Assembly: GCA_026184415.1 (NCBI GenBank)
Contig: CM047941.1
Span: 1,984,001-2,048,000 of the forward strand
Direction of reading: 5' to 3'
DNA: 64,000 bases
From: Trichothecium roseum
Taxonomy: Eukaryota; Ascomycota; Sordariomycetes; Hypocreales
This document shows, in pieces, positions 11,081-22,177 of this stretch. Positions within the stretch are counted from its first letter, which is position 1; each line of letters begins with the position of its first letter. A model generated the notes under the pieces. The model was given only the letters and a program-made list of their open reading frames with translations, did not search any database and was not told where the DNA came from. Made by a program: the position numbers and the translations under genes.

Positions 11081-12717
11081 CTAATGCAGCAAGCCCCCTG
11101 GGTCCCTCAAGATAGGATCGGGTTTCCCGTGCATATTGAATGTCTGTTCGTGTTGAGATTGCGGAATAGTCTGTAATTCGGTGCCTTGTCTGAGCTTTCC
11201 TCGCTGAGGACGGTTGCCTTTGCCGCCCAAGGGGCCTAGGAGACCGCCCAGATCTTGCAAAAGGGCGTTGGATCCTCTCCGGAATCCACCAGATGAAGCT
11301 GGCACAGCAGGAGAAGGCTGGGAGAATGGCTGGGCGGTATCGGGCGATGACGAATGGCTCTCTCGCCGGTTGCTTCCATCGTTTGCTACTACACCATCCT
11401 CAAGTAAACCGCCGACATCAAAGAACGACACCTTTCTACTAGGAGTGACCAAGCCTTCGTGTCTGGATAAAGGATCCCGGGAAAGAAGCGAATCGTCGCT
11501 TCGCTCAGCGTTGCTGCGCTGCCGCTGAGGGAATTGCCATCGCGCAATGTCATCGCTCACTGATTGGACGATGGGCGCCGGAGTACTGGCAGCTTGATCT
11601 GGGCGCTTTTGCAGGTCAGGGTTAACACCCATTCCCACATCTCGAACAAGATCCTCGTCGCTGCCCCATTGCCGATGCAAGGTAGGACGACGGTTGCCGC
11701 TGGAGCGGTCAAATGACTCTGCAACAGATGCTCGCCTGAACTTTTGCTTCTTAACGCCACGGTCGCGCACAAAGGATCCCAGGACAAGAGCATTCGCGGA
11801 GCCGGTAGCAAAGATGAGCTCGACCGAGGCCAATACCGATCGCGTCTGCTGACGACCGTGGGCCTCGACAATGTGCGGCACACGGTAGAGTGTCACACCG
11901 ACGACGGATAAGCTGAGTGAAAATAGAAGAGTCAATTGGACCTTGCGCTTGATCTTCATTTGACTCTTCAAGATGATGGGGATGGGGAAGAAGACGAGCA
12001 ACAAATCCGTAAGAATGTTACAAGCCGCCATTGTGATGAGATGCGCATATCCCTGTCTGCAAGCGCCTCCGGGGTCAGGAAGAACCTGCCAGTAATTTTG
12101 AGTCGGGCGACATTCAGTGAGGTCACTAATGATGACGGCGGCGAAGGTGGTGATGAGCACCCAGCGAATAGCGACCAACGCTCTCTGAGACGAGCGCTCC
12201 CAAGTCACATCCGTCAATCGACGGAAGAATTCTAGAATCGTTCCCTTGAGGGTCCATAACCTACAAAGAAAAATTTAAAGTTAGCGCTCCATGCTTTCTA
12301 AGATAAACGACCAAGAAACTTTGTGGCGTTCAAGTGCCAACGTGGTAAACGTCAGAGGATGAAAGGACAAAAAAAAGCCACATACGTTGCAGCGTAAAAT
12401 ATACGAGCCAGCAAAACCAAGCCGCTAGCAACCTCTTTATGTCGTATTTCCTCGGGAGACAAATCGCGGTCGAATAGAGCGTTGTTGGTGCCATAAAGTA
12501 GGATATAATGCACGCAAGCCATACGCAGGAAGAGCGGTATGAGAGCCAATGCGGCTATGCGATCTTCTCTAAAAAGCCTTTCCGTCCGGATAAAGCGCCC
12601 TGTCACCCGCAGCAGGATAATGCAGGTGCAGAGAGCCGTGGCCCACCAGCACACGAGCAACGTAGGCTTGTCATACTTGAACTGGCGAAGACTCGGCGGA
12701 TCCGAATATATCGTCAT
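11081..12717 (-). CDS. Rhodopsin-domain (Pth11-related) seven-helix integral membrane protein
   Basis: Two exons, 12717-12386 and 12260-11081. The 125-nt intron (GTATGT/TAG) is spliced within a Thr codon. The product is about 503 residues. Roughly the first 250 form seven hydrophobic helices in the order expected for the fungal rhodopsin-domain family. Recognisable pieces are ECRPTQNYW between helices 4 and 5, NILTDLLLVFFPIPII in helix 5, and SANALVLGSFVRDRG at the end of helix 7. The remaining 250 residues are a cytoplasmic-type tail rich in Ser, Pro, Arg and Asp, with SSPDTAQPFSQPSP-like stretches. Pth11-type members are proposed G-protein-coupled receptors for surface or nutrient cues. This one lacks an N-terminal CFEM domain, so its ligand and role are unknown. 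Membrane topology is inferred from hydrophobicity only. Confidence 0.82.
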
Positions 12718-13470
12718 GTTGCCTGCGGCTGCAGTCCACGCCCGTCGACATCCACAGAGGATGCGACGAGCGAGGTTATGTCGCTGAAGGCGGAAACGTT
12801 CAAATTCGCCAACCTCCGGCTCGAGCGGTTAGTGGAGCCAATTCGAGGTCAGCGCAAGCGGGAGAGGTAGCGACGACGGCAAAGGGAGGCGGTTGTTGTT
12901 GATAAATATATTGTCGTCGTGGTGGAAGTCTTGTCGAAAATGGTCGCTATATCATACTACTACGATGCTCCGTATGTATGCACGTAACAAATTAAGAGGT
13001 ATCGGTATAACTCGTCTAGTTGACCGTTGATGCATGGGCAAAAGGTTTCGCTATGGCGGAAAGTCGGAAACTGCCGCCGCCGATGCAAGGCCCGTTGTAA
13101 CGTGCGAAAGTCAACAGGGCATTGAGCCGAGAATTGGGTGACTATGAACTAAGTGTGAATCGCAGACGGTTTGAGGGTAGTCGAGATGATTATTCGAGTA
13201 TGGATGAAGAAGAAAAACTTGGCAAATAAGACGAAGAGTTGGTTCCAAGAAAAGAGAGGAGGAGAAAGATAGAGGAAGTCGGTCCATTGTGGCAGGTGGG
13301 ATACAGTAGATAAGTGAATCCATGTACTTCCGTACCTCACCTCTGGGTCGCACAGGTCGCGCTACACACCAATACGTACGTACCTATTACTAGACCTGGA
13401 CGAACACACAGACAAAAAAGCACCTTTGGGGGGGGGAGTGGCTAAAGTTGGTGGGAGAGGGAGAGAGGGC

Positions 13471-13510
13471 CGCAGTGGGCCGCAGTGGGCTGTAGTGGGC
13501 TGTAGTGGGC
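13471..13510. repeat. Four 10-bp tandem units, two variants
   Basis: Two copies of CGCAGTGGGC are followed directly by two copies of TGTAGTGGGC. The two variants differ only by C to T at positions 1 and 3 of the unit. Confidence 0.9.
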
Positions 13511-14933
13511 TGCTAGCCTTCACTGCGTACCTGCTAAGGCTGCTATCGACGGGGTCGGGTATGTGGGTGGGGAACCCCCCAAGGAGGGAGGCGTGCGAGA
13601 CCGAGAGAACTTTCCCCAAGTTGTGCTGAGCCCCGAAATACCGAATTTCCATTCGCTGATACTGTCACAACCACCTGCATTGCGTTTCGCTGCTACTACG
13701 TACGGTTACATGTACCTGTAATCGGTACGGAGTCCTGGTACTGCAGCTACTGCTATTGGGAATATTACCGCCTTTACTGCCTTGCCTACCACACATTTCC
13801 TGACCTCGAGATCTCCAGCTATGACCCGCCACCACCCACCACCTAACGACCTGCAGCTGCTCACACACATATCGCCCGCAGCCTGCAGCATGTGCACTCT
13901 GTGCTACGCACATACATACATGCTTTTTTGTGCATTACCTTACCGCAGAAAATATTGGGGGGAAAATACGGCTAGCAATAGTGCAGTGTCGTTCTTGGCC
14001 CCGAAGACGGTCGAGACAATCAGCTCGAGGCCACAGACGCCGCCAACGCCGCTGCCGCCATGACCATGCAACAAAGAATTGACAAGCCCCTCCTTTCCTC
14101 CCACAAGTCTTTTCTTAGATCCAGTCGTCATCTGTGCTCTCCTAGTACTATTCCTCTTGCCTCGCCCAGAGAGGCGGATACGTGTCGGAAGGGGGGACCA
14201 CTAGTAGAGAGGTTCCTCCCACGAGATGATCGGCGTCCGCCCAGCTTATGTACATACTGGCAAAGTGACAATGAGGGGGAAACCAGGGGTGGGAATCACT
14301 TGTGACAAGTATTTCGGTTCTAGCAGTTTTACCATCACCACTATTCGACGCTACTGGTCTGGGAAAGCCGGGAAAACCACACCTTGACTTGTCGATATTA
14401 AGCGCCTCGGCCACTCTCGCAACGGACGAACCTGATGAATCGACTGAAGCAAATGTGGGTGTGTCAGTGTGGCAGGTGGGCAGTCAGTCCAGGGAGAAGG
14501 GTGGAGGGGAGGGGCGTGCGTGGGCGTGAGCGGCGTGGACCTGCTGGGGCCTGGGGGTGCAACAAGCTTTAAACGGGAGGGGGGACGAGAAAGAGAGAGG
14601 ATGATGGAAAAAGCCATTGGGCAAGTAAATGGTTTCAATATCGGTTTGGGGTGTCTTTTTTTTCGGTCTAGGGGTCTGCATCCCCAGCATACTCCTTTCA
14701 TGGTCAACCAACGGCTATCAATAAGCATGCCAAGCTCGGTTGGGTTGGTCTGATAATGGTGATAGGCAAAGGACCAGTTGACTAACAGCTCCTTGATAGT
14801 GGCGCAATCAGTCGAGCGAAGGACGATGAACCGACGACGCTTTAACTTTGGGGAGACTGTGTGAGGACTGATCACTGAGCGTTGCGTACTGCGATGTATT
14901 CCTAATGCGGAGCAGTGCGGAATAACAGGTCAA

Positions 14934-14934
<1 letters not shown>

Positions 14935-14978
<44 letters not shown>
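14935..14978. repeat. (CA)22 microsatellite
   Basis: Uninterrupted CA dinucleotide run of 44 nt in gene-free DNA. Confidence 0.97.
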
Positions 14979-14979
<1 letters not shown>

Positions 14980-16678
14980 CAAACCTCCTATACCAGGCGG
15001 TCAAACCAGTGTCTCGGGAGGAGGGAAATAAGGCCTTGGTATGCCACAATCGCCCCCCCAACAAAACCCTACATCGAATCGAATGCTTAAGTTTTTGATT
15101 AGATGAGACGAGACAATTTGGGAAAGGAACTCGTGGGATATGGATGTCTATGATAAGATGCCCTTGTCCTCAGCCCCCAATTTCCCAAATCCCATGGCAT
15201 AACAGATAAGGAGAGATAGCTATTGCTGACGCTTCTACGGAGTACGACGGAGTACAGAGCACTTTACTCCGTACAGGGCACTGTGGTACCCGGTGAGCGG
15301 GCAGATTCGCAGGCACGCAGGGTGCACTCGGACTTGACTCCCCAACTTTACCAACTTTACCTCGGTGGCTGGCAATCTCTAACAGGGATCCGACCATATG
15401 GTTTAACGCAGGGCTGGGCCCATGTCGATGGTACCGCTGGAATTCAACGGCCTGTGCTTTTTTCTTTTCTTTCTTTGTTTCGTTTACGGAATATTCTGCT
15501 CCGTACTCCGTATTCTTTTGCTTTATGATTTTTACAAGCTTGATCTGTATTAGACACCCTACCATGAAGCCTATTTTTCGGTGGGGTGAAGAGGGGGAGA
15601 CGGCTACATCCGGTGTTCCAAAGTTGATTCATGTCGTTGGCCACGAGTTTTTGGGGAGAAAGATGCCGCATACCCAGCGGACTGGATCACCACCCTCTTC
15701 TCGCCTTCTCTTTCTCGCTTTCGTTGGCTTGTGCTTTGCCTTTGCTTTGGCCTTTTTTTAGTACGAGAAGTGCTCTACTCCGTACTCCGTAATCGGCGCC
15801 GATTACATAGTATATGTACGTGAGAAAGAAGGCCAACCTGGGCTCTTCTTGTCACCTGGACCTGGGAGGCGCCACGGCTTCTTCCCTTGTGCAGTTAGAC
15901 CTGAGTATTCTATTAACCACGGAGCAGAGGCTAACGAGTGCCTATAGCACTAACGTAGGCGCGCGCCCGCGCACACGACAAGTGACGACGGCGTCTTCCG
16001 TCTCGTGGCTACAACTGGGTCTAAAGTCGGGAAATTGAAGGCCTCTAGTCCCGTAACATTGACACATGGCTTCACAGTAGGGCTTAAAACTGACGGTACT
16101 ATAGGGCTCCGTGGAAAGCGTCTTTTTGCCTTTTCCACTGACGTCGCGTCCACTACGGAGTGCTCCGTACAGAGTACGGGATTACGAGGCGCACTCCGTA
16201 ATACTCGCAGAAAGAAATTCATACGATTATTGCGCTACTCCAGAGAGGGGCAAGTTGAGAGACAGACGTTGTACGCCATCTGCTCAGATGGGCTGTTCGA
16301 GTCGTCGATGATAGGTGCGCATGGCTTACTCGTATAGGTATTGATTTCGATAGGCACGTGTCTCTGTTTTCCTTTTATCGGTTAACTACAATTTGTGCTC
16401 CGTAAGGACACACAGAGTGCATGCCTAGGTATTACTCCCTGGTGGGAAACGCGCACGAACCTTGAGACGTGTGAGAAAAGGAAAAAGAAAAGTGGAGGGG
16501 TGGTGAGGCACAGCACATCAGCTTTCACAACAAGATGCCTTATGGGGAAGTCGACCGGCGAGATAAGCAAAATCGGGGTTCAGGGCAGTGGATGGGATGA
16601 GTCCTACTAGGTGAGTACGGAGTGGCAAGGAATCCTCCTCCAGCTTGTGCTAAACTCGTCAAGGCCATTTATTATTGA

Positions 16679-16711
<33 letters not shown>
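16679..16711. repeat. (ACT)n microsatellite ending in a TACTCCGTA box
   Basis: About eleven ACT/CTA trinucleotides run straight into CTCCGTACTG, so the microsatellite abuts one of the recurrent boxes. Confidence 0.9.
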
Positions 16712-16713
<2 letters not shown>

Positions 16714-16858
16714 CGTACTGCAGCGCTGACTATCACGTTCATCCATTGCAGATTTGATGCTACTGCAACTAACGAACAATAGATGGTTGCAGGTGCAGGC
16801 AGCCAAAACGATGAGTTTCACGACGTGACCATCACCACTATGGTCACTGCCCAGGGAA

Positions 16859-16874
16859 TACTCCGTACGGAGTA
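16859..16874. repeat. Perfect 16-bp palindrome TACTCCGTACGGAGTA
   Basis: The full inverted arrangement of the recurrent box, with no spacer and no mismatch. A further tandem copy lies 20 bp downstream (TACGGAGTA at about 16890). Confidence 0.95.
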
Positions 16875-17713
16875 CGAATTACTGAGTACGGAGTACCTGC
16901 TCGTCCTCCACCAGCCAAGCAGAGAAGCCACTCCGGGGCCCTCTGCTTTTTTGTCGCTCATTAATTGGGATTTCCATCAGGCTACCTGTCACACGACAGT
17001 GGAAATTTGTACTCCGTACGCTTGGCTTTCTATCTTGAGGAGAGGAGAGGAGGAGGGTTGTCCTACCTACCTCGCTTACTCGCTATCTCGCTCTCTCGCT
17101 ATCTCGCTCTCGCCCTCTTCGTTCCGTGACCAACAAACGCAATTCATGGCAGACAGGGATCTCGTGGTTGCAACTACTACAACTACTGCAACTGCTGCAG
17201 CACGTTGCAGTACTTATGCAACGAGCAGCAATCGGAAGCAGGCTCCTGGTTTTATCACCTATAGTAAGTCCTCGGCTCATTCGCCAATCCAAAAAAAGAA
17301 AAAAGAAAGCAAAAAAAGTGGCCAAGGGGTTTGCATCACTCGCTCGGCCGGTTCCCCTTCCCCCCCTCCCATTCATGTCTCCATACTTGGTGTTACTCTC
17401 CTCTCCGTATTTCCGTAAACCTACCCACACATCCCGTTGTGGGCTTTCGGTTGGCAAACAACGGCTGCACCCTTCCTTTTTTTTTTGGCTGTTTACGACA
17501 TTGCGTGCTCCATAGTACATGGTAATAGCAGCTCACGTATGTGGCCCTGGATGTCTCAGTTTATGCAAGATCTCGGAATCTAGATTATAGAGGTCATGCT
17601 CGGTATTTGAGGCTACCCATTGGGGTTCATTGGTTTCGATGCGTCTCTGACTTCGCAAATCAAATGTGTATTCATACATTAAGCAGGCATCTCTTTTTGG
17701 GATTTTAAAGCAA

Positions 17714-20416
17714 CTAGCTCTGTGGCCATCGGGTGGCTACGACGATGGCGGATGCTTGTTCTAACCCATCGGCCTCGGCAGCAACAGTTACCTCGCCTTG
17801 ACCACCTTCATCAAACCTGGCAATCGCAAGTGCGAGTCCGCTAAACGCCCGTCGCCGGGACGAACTAAATGCCACCATGTCGGCAGGGTCACCGTTATCC
17901 GTGGCTACTATTGTGCCCGGCCCCTGAACCGTGAACCTGATATCATCGCCTGCCGTGGGCACTACCCGACCGTCCTCGTCAAGCACCTCGGCGGTTACGT
18001 AGGCGAGATCGAGCCCGTCACCGGCGATAGTGTCCCGGTCGGCCGTGAGCCGGAGCTTCTTGGCCGCGCCGGTAGTCTGCACCCGCTCCTCGGCCCAGGG
18101 CTCACCGTCCTTCCACGTCTCAACGCGGACTTCGCCCGGCTCGTACGTCACCTGGTCCCAACGGAAGCGGTACTGTTTGTCGCCACGGGTGATGCGGCCC
18201 TGGGATTCGCCGTTTACGAAAAGCTCGGCCTCGTCGGCGGCGGAGAAGACGTGGACGGGCGTGACTTGGCCCACCCTGTCGGGCCAGTTCCAGTGCGGTA
18301 GGATGTGAGCAGTCTTGAGGTCTGGGCGCCATCTTGACTGGTAAAGCCAGAACCTATCCTTCTTGAAGCCAGCGAGGTCGACGATGCCGCAGTAGGAGCT
18401 CCGCGAGTCGTAGTAGGGCGTGGGCTCGCCGATGTAATCAAAGCCGGTCCAGACAAACTCGCCGGTCACGAAAGGGTTTCTGTCCTGGTGCATAAATACC
18501 TTGTCCGGGGAGGAGCCGAAGCCCGCTGTGTACAGCTCGTATGCGCTGACGTGCCCGGCGGCCTCGTTACCGCCCGAAGTCTCGTTGACAGGCGCCCCGG
18601 TATCCTCGGCCACCACGGGGAAAATGAAAGTGCCCCTGGTGCTAAGCGTCGAGGCGGTCTCGCTACCTATAATCATCTTGTCCGGGAAGGCCTCGTGGAA
18701 GTCCGGGTAGAGGGGCTGGGTGCGGATGCCCTCGAGGTTAGAGTAGTTGGGCGTATCCCTGATTCCCGAGCCCTGGTAGTTTATGGAGAGAAAGTCCATC
18801 GAGTGTCCAAAGGGCATGTCGGGTTTCGCATAGTTCATGGACGCCGTCGTCGGCCTCGTCGGATCCTCGGAATGGAAGATGTCGCGCAGCATGCTTCCCA
18901 CGGCCGCCCCGTCCTCGTCCTCGTACTGCTCCCCGACCTCGTTGCCGAAGCTCCAGGCGACGACGGAAGGGTGGTTGCGGTCGCGCCTCACAAAGGCCCT
19001 GGCGTCGGCCTCGTGCCAGTCATTGAATATGAGGTGGAAGTCGTTGTCGGTCTTGTTCCTCCTCCAGGAGTCAAAGATCTCATCGATGACCAAGAAGCCC
19101 ATTTCGTCCGTCAGCTCGAGCAGGCCGGTGGCCGGCGGGTTATGCGACATGCGGAGGCTGTTTACGCCCAGCTCGCGCAGAATCTCCAGCTTGCGCTGCG
19201 CAGCGCGGCGGTTGAAGGCGGCACCGAGGGCGCCGAGGTCGTGGTGCTCGTTGACGCCCTTGAGCTCGATGCGCTCGCCGTTGATGAGGAAGCCCTCGTC
19301 GGCGTCGAAATTGGTTTCCCGCACGGCAAACTTTGTTTCGTAACTATCGACGAGCTTTCCTTGGGCCGAGAGTTCTATGGCTGCGATGTACATGTTGGGC
19401 GTCTGCGTCGGCGGTGGACCCCAGAGCCGTGGGTTCTCGATGCTCGTCGACGCTTTCACCGTCGTCTTCGCGCCCCCCGGGACCTTGGCGAGATCAAAAT
19501 CGACTTGCGCTATTTTGACCCCCGGGCTACCATTCTCCGCGTCATACTCGAACAATGCGGCGCTGGCCTGGATATCCTGCTTTTCATCCCCGCTGTTCTC
19601 AACGTCGATATGCAGCTCGATGGTCGCCGAGCCCGCCGAGACGTCGCTGGCCGTGATGTACGTCCCCTGGTAGCCGACGTGCCAGGGGCTCACCTTTTCC
19701 AGCCAGACGTCCCGGTACAGGCCGCCGCCAGGATACCACCTCGCCGAATCGACGGGGTTGTCGAGGCGAATGGCGAGCAGGTTCTCGTCCCCCGGCTCGA
19801 GGTGTGGCGTGAGGTCCAGCCGGAAGGAATTGTAGCCGTAGGGCCAGCCCCCGACGAGGTGGCCGTTGAGCCAGACCATGGCATAGGACATGGCGCCCTC
19901 GACGTCGAGGTACACGGACCTGCCGCTGTCCTGCGGCCCGAAGCTGAGTCTCCTGCGGTACCAACCTACGCCCTGGACGGGGAGGCGCCCCATGCCGCCG
20001 CCTACGGGAGGGTCGTCCTCGGTGTAAAAGGGGCCGTTGACGGCCCAGTCATGGGGCAGCCTGACTGACTCCCATTCCCCGTCGTCGAAGGAGGCCGAGA
20101 TGTAAGGGACGTCCTGGTCCGGGGGAGGATCCTGGGGAGCCTCGTGACGGTTCGTGGGATCCGCGAGGTAGTCGTTACCGGAGGGCAGTATCCACGGCCT
20201 CAGCACGGCGGCGTCGGCGTCTGTGATGTTCTCGAGGTCCGGGCGGTAGTCATATACGATGCCGTCCGGGTTCGTCTCGAACCTCTGGAAGCGCCAGCCC
20301 TTGTCCATGCGGATCCTCTCGCGCAGCGGCGACGCGGGGTTCCCGCCGACGGATAGGCACCGCCCGGGGGAGGCGCCGAGGAGGCAGGCGGCCGCGGCCA
20401 GCCATTTCGTCTTCAT
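17714..20416 (-). CDS. Secreted glycoside hydrolase family 2 enzyme (beta-galactosidase-like)
   Basis: A single uninterrupted frame of 900 residues starting at the ATG at 20416. Residues 1-20 form a signal peptide (Lys-start, hydrophobic LAAAACLLGA core), so secretion is likely. The domain order is GH2: an N-terminal sugar-binding jelly roll (about 35-250, with GVGWYRR and ARWYPGGGLYRDVWL), an immunoglobulin-like domain (about 250-365), the TIM barrel (about 370-680) and C-terminal Ig-like/Big domains (about 690-895). Family landmarks are GVNEHHD, SLRMSHNPP, the acid/base Glu493 in SFGNEVGEQ and the probable nucleophile Glu586 in IIGSETAS. The substrate cannot be fixed: beta-galactosidase is most likely, while other GH2 exo-activities remain possible. 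It lacks introns while most neighbours have them, and its architecture is common in bacteria. A 526-codon antisense frame is a GC-driven shadow. Confidence 0.92.
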   Translation of the reverse strand: MKTKWLAAAACLLGASPGRCLSVGGNPASPLRERIRMDKGWRFQRFETNPDGIVYDYRPDLENITDADAAVLRPWILPSGNDYLADPTNRHEAPQDPPPDQDVPYISASFDDGEWESVRLPHDWAVNGPFYTEDDPPVGGGMGRLPVQGVGWYRRRLSFGPQDSGRSVYLDVEGAMSYAMVWLNGHLVGGWPYGYNSFRLDLTPHLEPGDENLLAIRLDNPVDSARWYPGGGLYRDVWLEKVSPWHVGYQGTYITASDVSAGSATIELHIDVENSGDEKQDIQASAALFEYDAENGSPGVKIAQVDFDLAKVPGGAKTTVKASTSIENPRLWGPPPTQTPNMYIAAIELSAQGKLVDSYETKFAVRETNFDADEGFLINGERIELKGVNEHHDLGALGAAFNRRAAQRKLEILRELGVNSLRMSHNPPATGLLELTDEMGFLVIDEIFDSWRRNKTDNDFHLIFNDWHEADARAFVRRDRNHPSVVAWSFGNEVGEQYEDEDGAAVGSMLRDIFHSEDPTRPTTASMNYAKPDMPFGHSMDFLSINYQGSGIRDTPNYSNLEGIRTQPLYPDFHEAFPDKMIIGSETASTLSTRGTFIFPVVAEDTGAPVNETSGGNEAAGHVSAYELYTAGFGSSPDKVFMHQDRNPFVTGEFVWTGFDYIGEPTPYYDSRSSYCGIVDLAGFKKDRFWLYQSRWRPDLKTAHILPHWNWPDRVGQVTPVHVFSAADEAELFVNGESQGRITRGDKQYRFRWDQVTYEPGEVRVETWKDGEPWAEERVQTTGAAKKLRLTADRDTIAGDGLDLAYVTAEVLDEDGRVVPTAGDDIRFTVQGPGTIVATDNGDPADMVAFSSSRRRAFSGLALAIARFDEGGQGEVTVAAEADGLEQASAIVVATRWPQS

Positions 20417-20681
20417 GATTTTAAACGTGGCTTGGGACTGCTCGTGAGTGAGTGACGCCCAAAGGAGTTTTTACCTGACGTGACAGGGACGATGCGGAGC
20501 GGAAACATGCCGGGCAAGTACTTATAGGCTAGGGAGGTAAAAGGGGGAGGACAGAGAGAAGCAAATGGGCTCAGGAACATGATGTCTTCGAGTCCGGGTA
20601 AATTGTCACAGTCTTCGGTATTCGGGTAGCAAGGTCCATGCAAAGCAAGGTCAAGATCTCCCCATTCCCCTCTTTCCCCTC

Positions 20682-20718
<37 letters not shown>

Positions 20719-22177
20719 GTCTGTCTCTGTCTGTCTTTCCCCGCAAACGTAACCGTCAACTCAAATGCCGTCCTAGCGAACATACATCCATCTTGGGCTT
20801 GTTTCCCGGCAATTCGAAAATCATGGGGAAGAAGTGTGGATTACCCATGTCCGAATGCGGAGAAGGTATTAATGAAGCTTTCACCGGCTAAAATCAAGAC
20901 ATTATGGAGACGGGAGACGACGAGGGGGCAAACAATTTGCTAGGAAGAAGCGTCACCCAGGCAAAAAGAAACATTGGAACAGCCCAAGAATTGGAGTCGA
21001 TGGTTTTTTAAAAACCGTGGTCTCCTATTTGAGCGCTTCTTCACACCGGAAAAGTGGTTCAATAGATTCGTTTCTTTTTCTCTGTCGAGGTGGGAAACAG
21101 GAACATTGCTTCCTCGCTTCTTGTTGATGTTGTATAGCCTGAATCCGGGTGAGGGGTTGGCCTTTTCTCTCTCTCTCTCTCTCTCTCTCTTAGCCATGAC
21201 GCGACGCCCGGGAAACGTTGACCGAGATATTGCCACGGCCCCGGGTCGGTAGAGAAGCAGCCGAGAGGGAGAGTAGCATATTCCATACTCTGTGTTCCAT
21301 ATAGTAAATAGCATGATATGCTCCGTACCATAGGGTATGGGTATGGTACAGGACGGCAAAGAACATGCGTGTGACAATACGTATACTTCCCAACTCCGCC
21401 CCTCCCCCCCCCCCCCGGCTCTTAACCATCGCACATCTCCTCAAGTAGTTCTTTTTTTTTTTCGTCGCCGCCTATTATTTCCCAAAAAAAAAAGAAAAAA
21501 ACAATAAACCAAGAACCCAAAGACGTTCTAAAGAACCCCGGGGTAACCCTTTTCTCTCTCTTTTCCCGCATCTTCTTTGTTTTTTTCTTTTCCCTATTTT
21601 TCTTTATTTCCCTCTCACAAAACTACTAGGGTAAAGTCGACTTCTAGGGCGTCATGCCAAACGCCTACCTTGAAATACAGACACACACGCACTCCCCCCC
21701 TCTCCCCCCCCCCCCCCAAAAAAAAAACATGGGGAACACCACATTGCTCGTGTAAGCTAAACGTTTTCTACGTCCTATGTAAATATTACTACGCAAAAGG
21801 TTTCTTTTTTTTATGATTGGCGTGTTTTACGAACAAGTTGCTTTGGTTGTCTATTCGCCATTGCCGTTCTTGTTTTCATTCCTCATTCGGCTCGCCGAGA
21901 AAAAAAAAGAAAAAAAAAGGGCCCCAGATACTATATGACTGATCATGATCCGGTGTGGTTACAAACTAATATAAAAAAATGAGAATTTATATAATTCTTT
22001 TTTTCCCCCACAAACTTGAAGTGTCTTATTCCTCTTACTCTCCTCCCCCTTTTTTATATCTTCCCTTGCCATTTATTTCTCTTTCTCAAAGAAGAACGGA
22101 AGAGCAGAGGGAAAAAACACAGCCTTCGACTCTACAGCACAAGGAAGAAGAAGAAGACGCAAAAGAAAAAGAACAAC
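20417..22177. other. Divergent intergenic region, GH2 / GNAT
   Basis: A 1.76 kb promoter-type spacer with no supported gene. It contains CT-dinucleotide runs (about 20690-20714 and 21164-21190), C-tracts near 21405-21417 and 21705-21717, and many A or T homopolymers between about 21450 and 22150. A box variant (GCTCCGTACC) lies at about 21320. Confidence 0.6.

Larger units (their letters stand above)
12718..17713. other. Gene-free, repeat-rich region of 5.0 kb
   Basis: I find no supported gene between two minus-strand genes. The region contains 10-bp tandem repeats (13471-13510), a (CA)n run (14935-14978), an ACT-repeat (about 16679-16711), purine/pyrimidine-asymmetric tracts and many TACTCCGTA/TACGGAGTA boxes, densest between about 15236 and 17020. 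Open frames of 170-211 codons in this stretch translate the boxes and simple repeats (for example repeated RTEY/STEY) and are not credible proteins. The 5' regulatory sequence of the rhodopsin-domain gene and the 3' UTR of the GH2 gene are presumably at the two ends. Confidence 0.7.

Noticed and set aside
16783..17418. 211-codon plus-strand frame in gene-free DNA
   Set aside because: It translates TACTCCGTA boxes (RTEY/STEY) and Ser/Leu simple repeats; no recognisable domain.
18488..20068. 526-codon open frame on the plus strand opposite the GH2 gene
   Set aside because: It is a mirror of GC-rich third positions in the GH2 gene. The translation is Val/Arg/Gly-rich with no domain, while the minus strand carries complete GH2 motifs.
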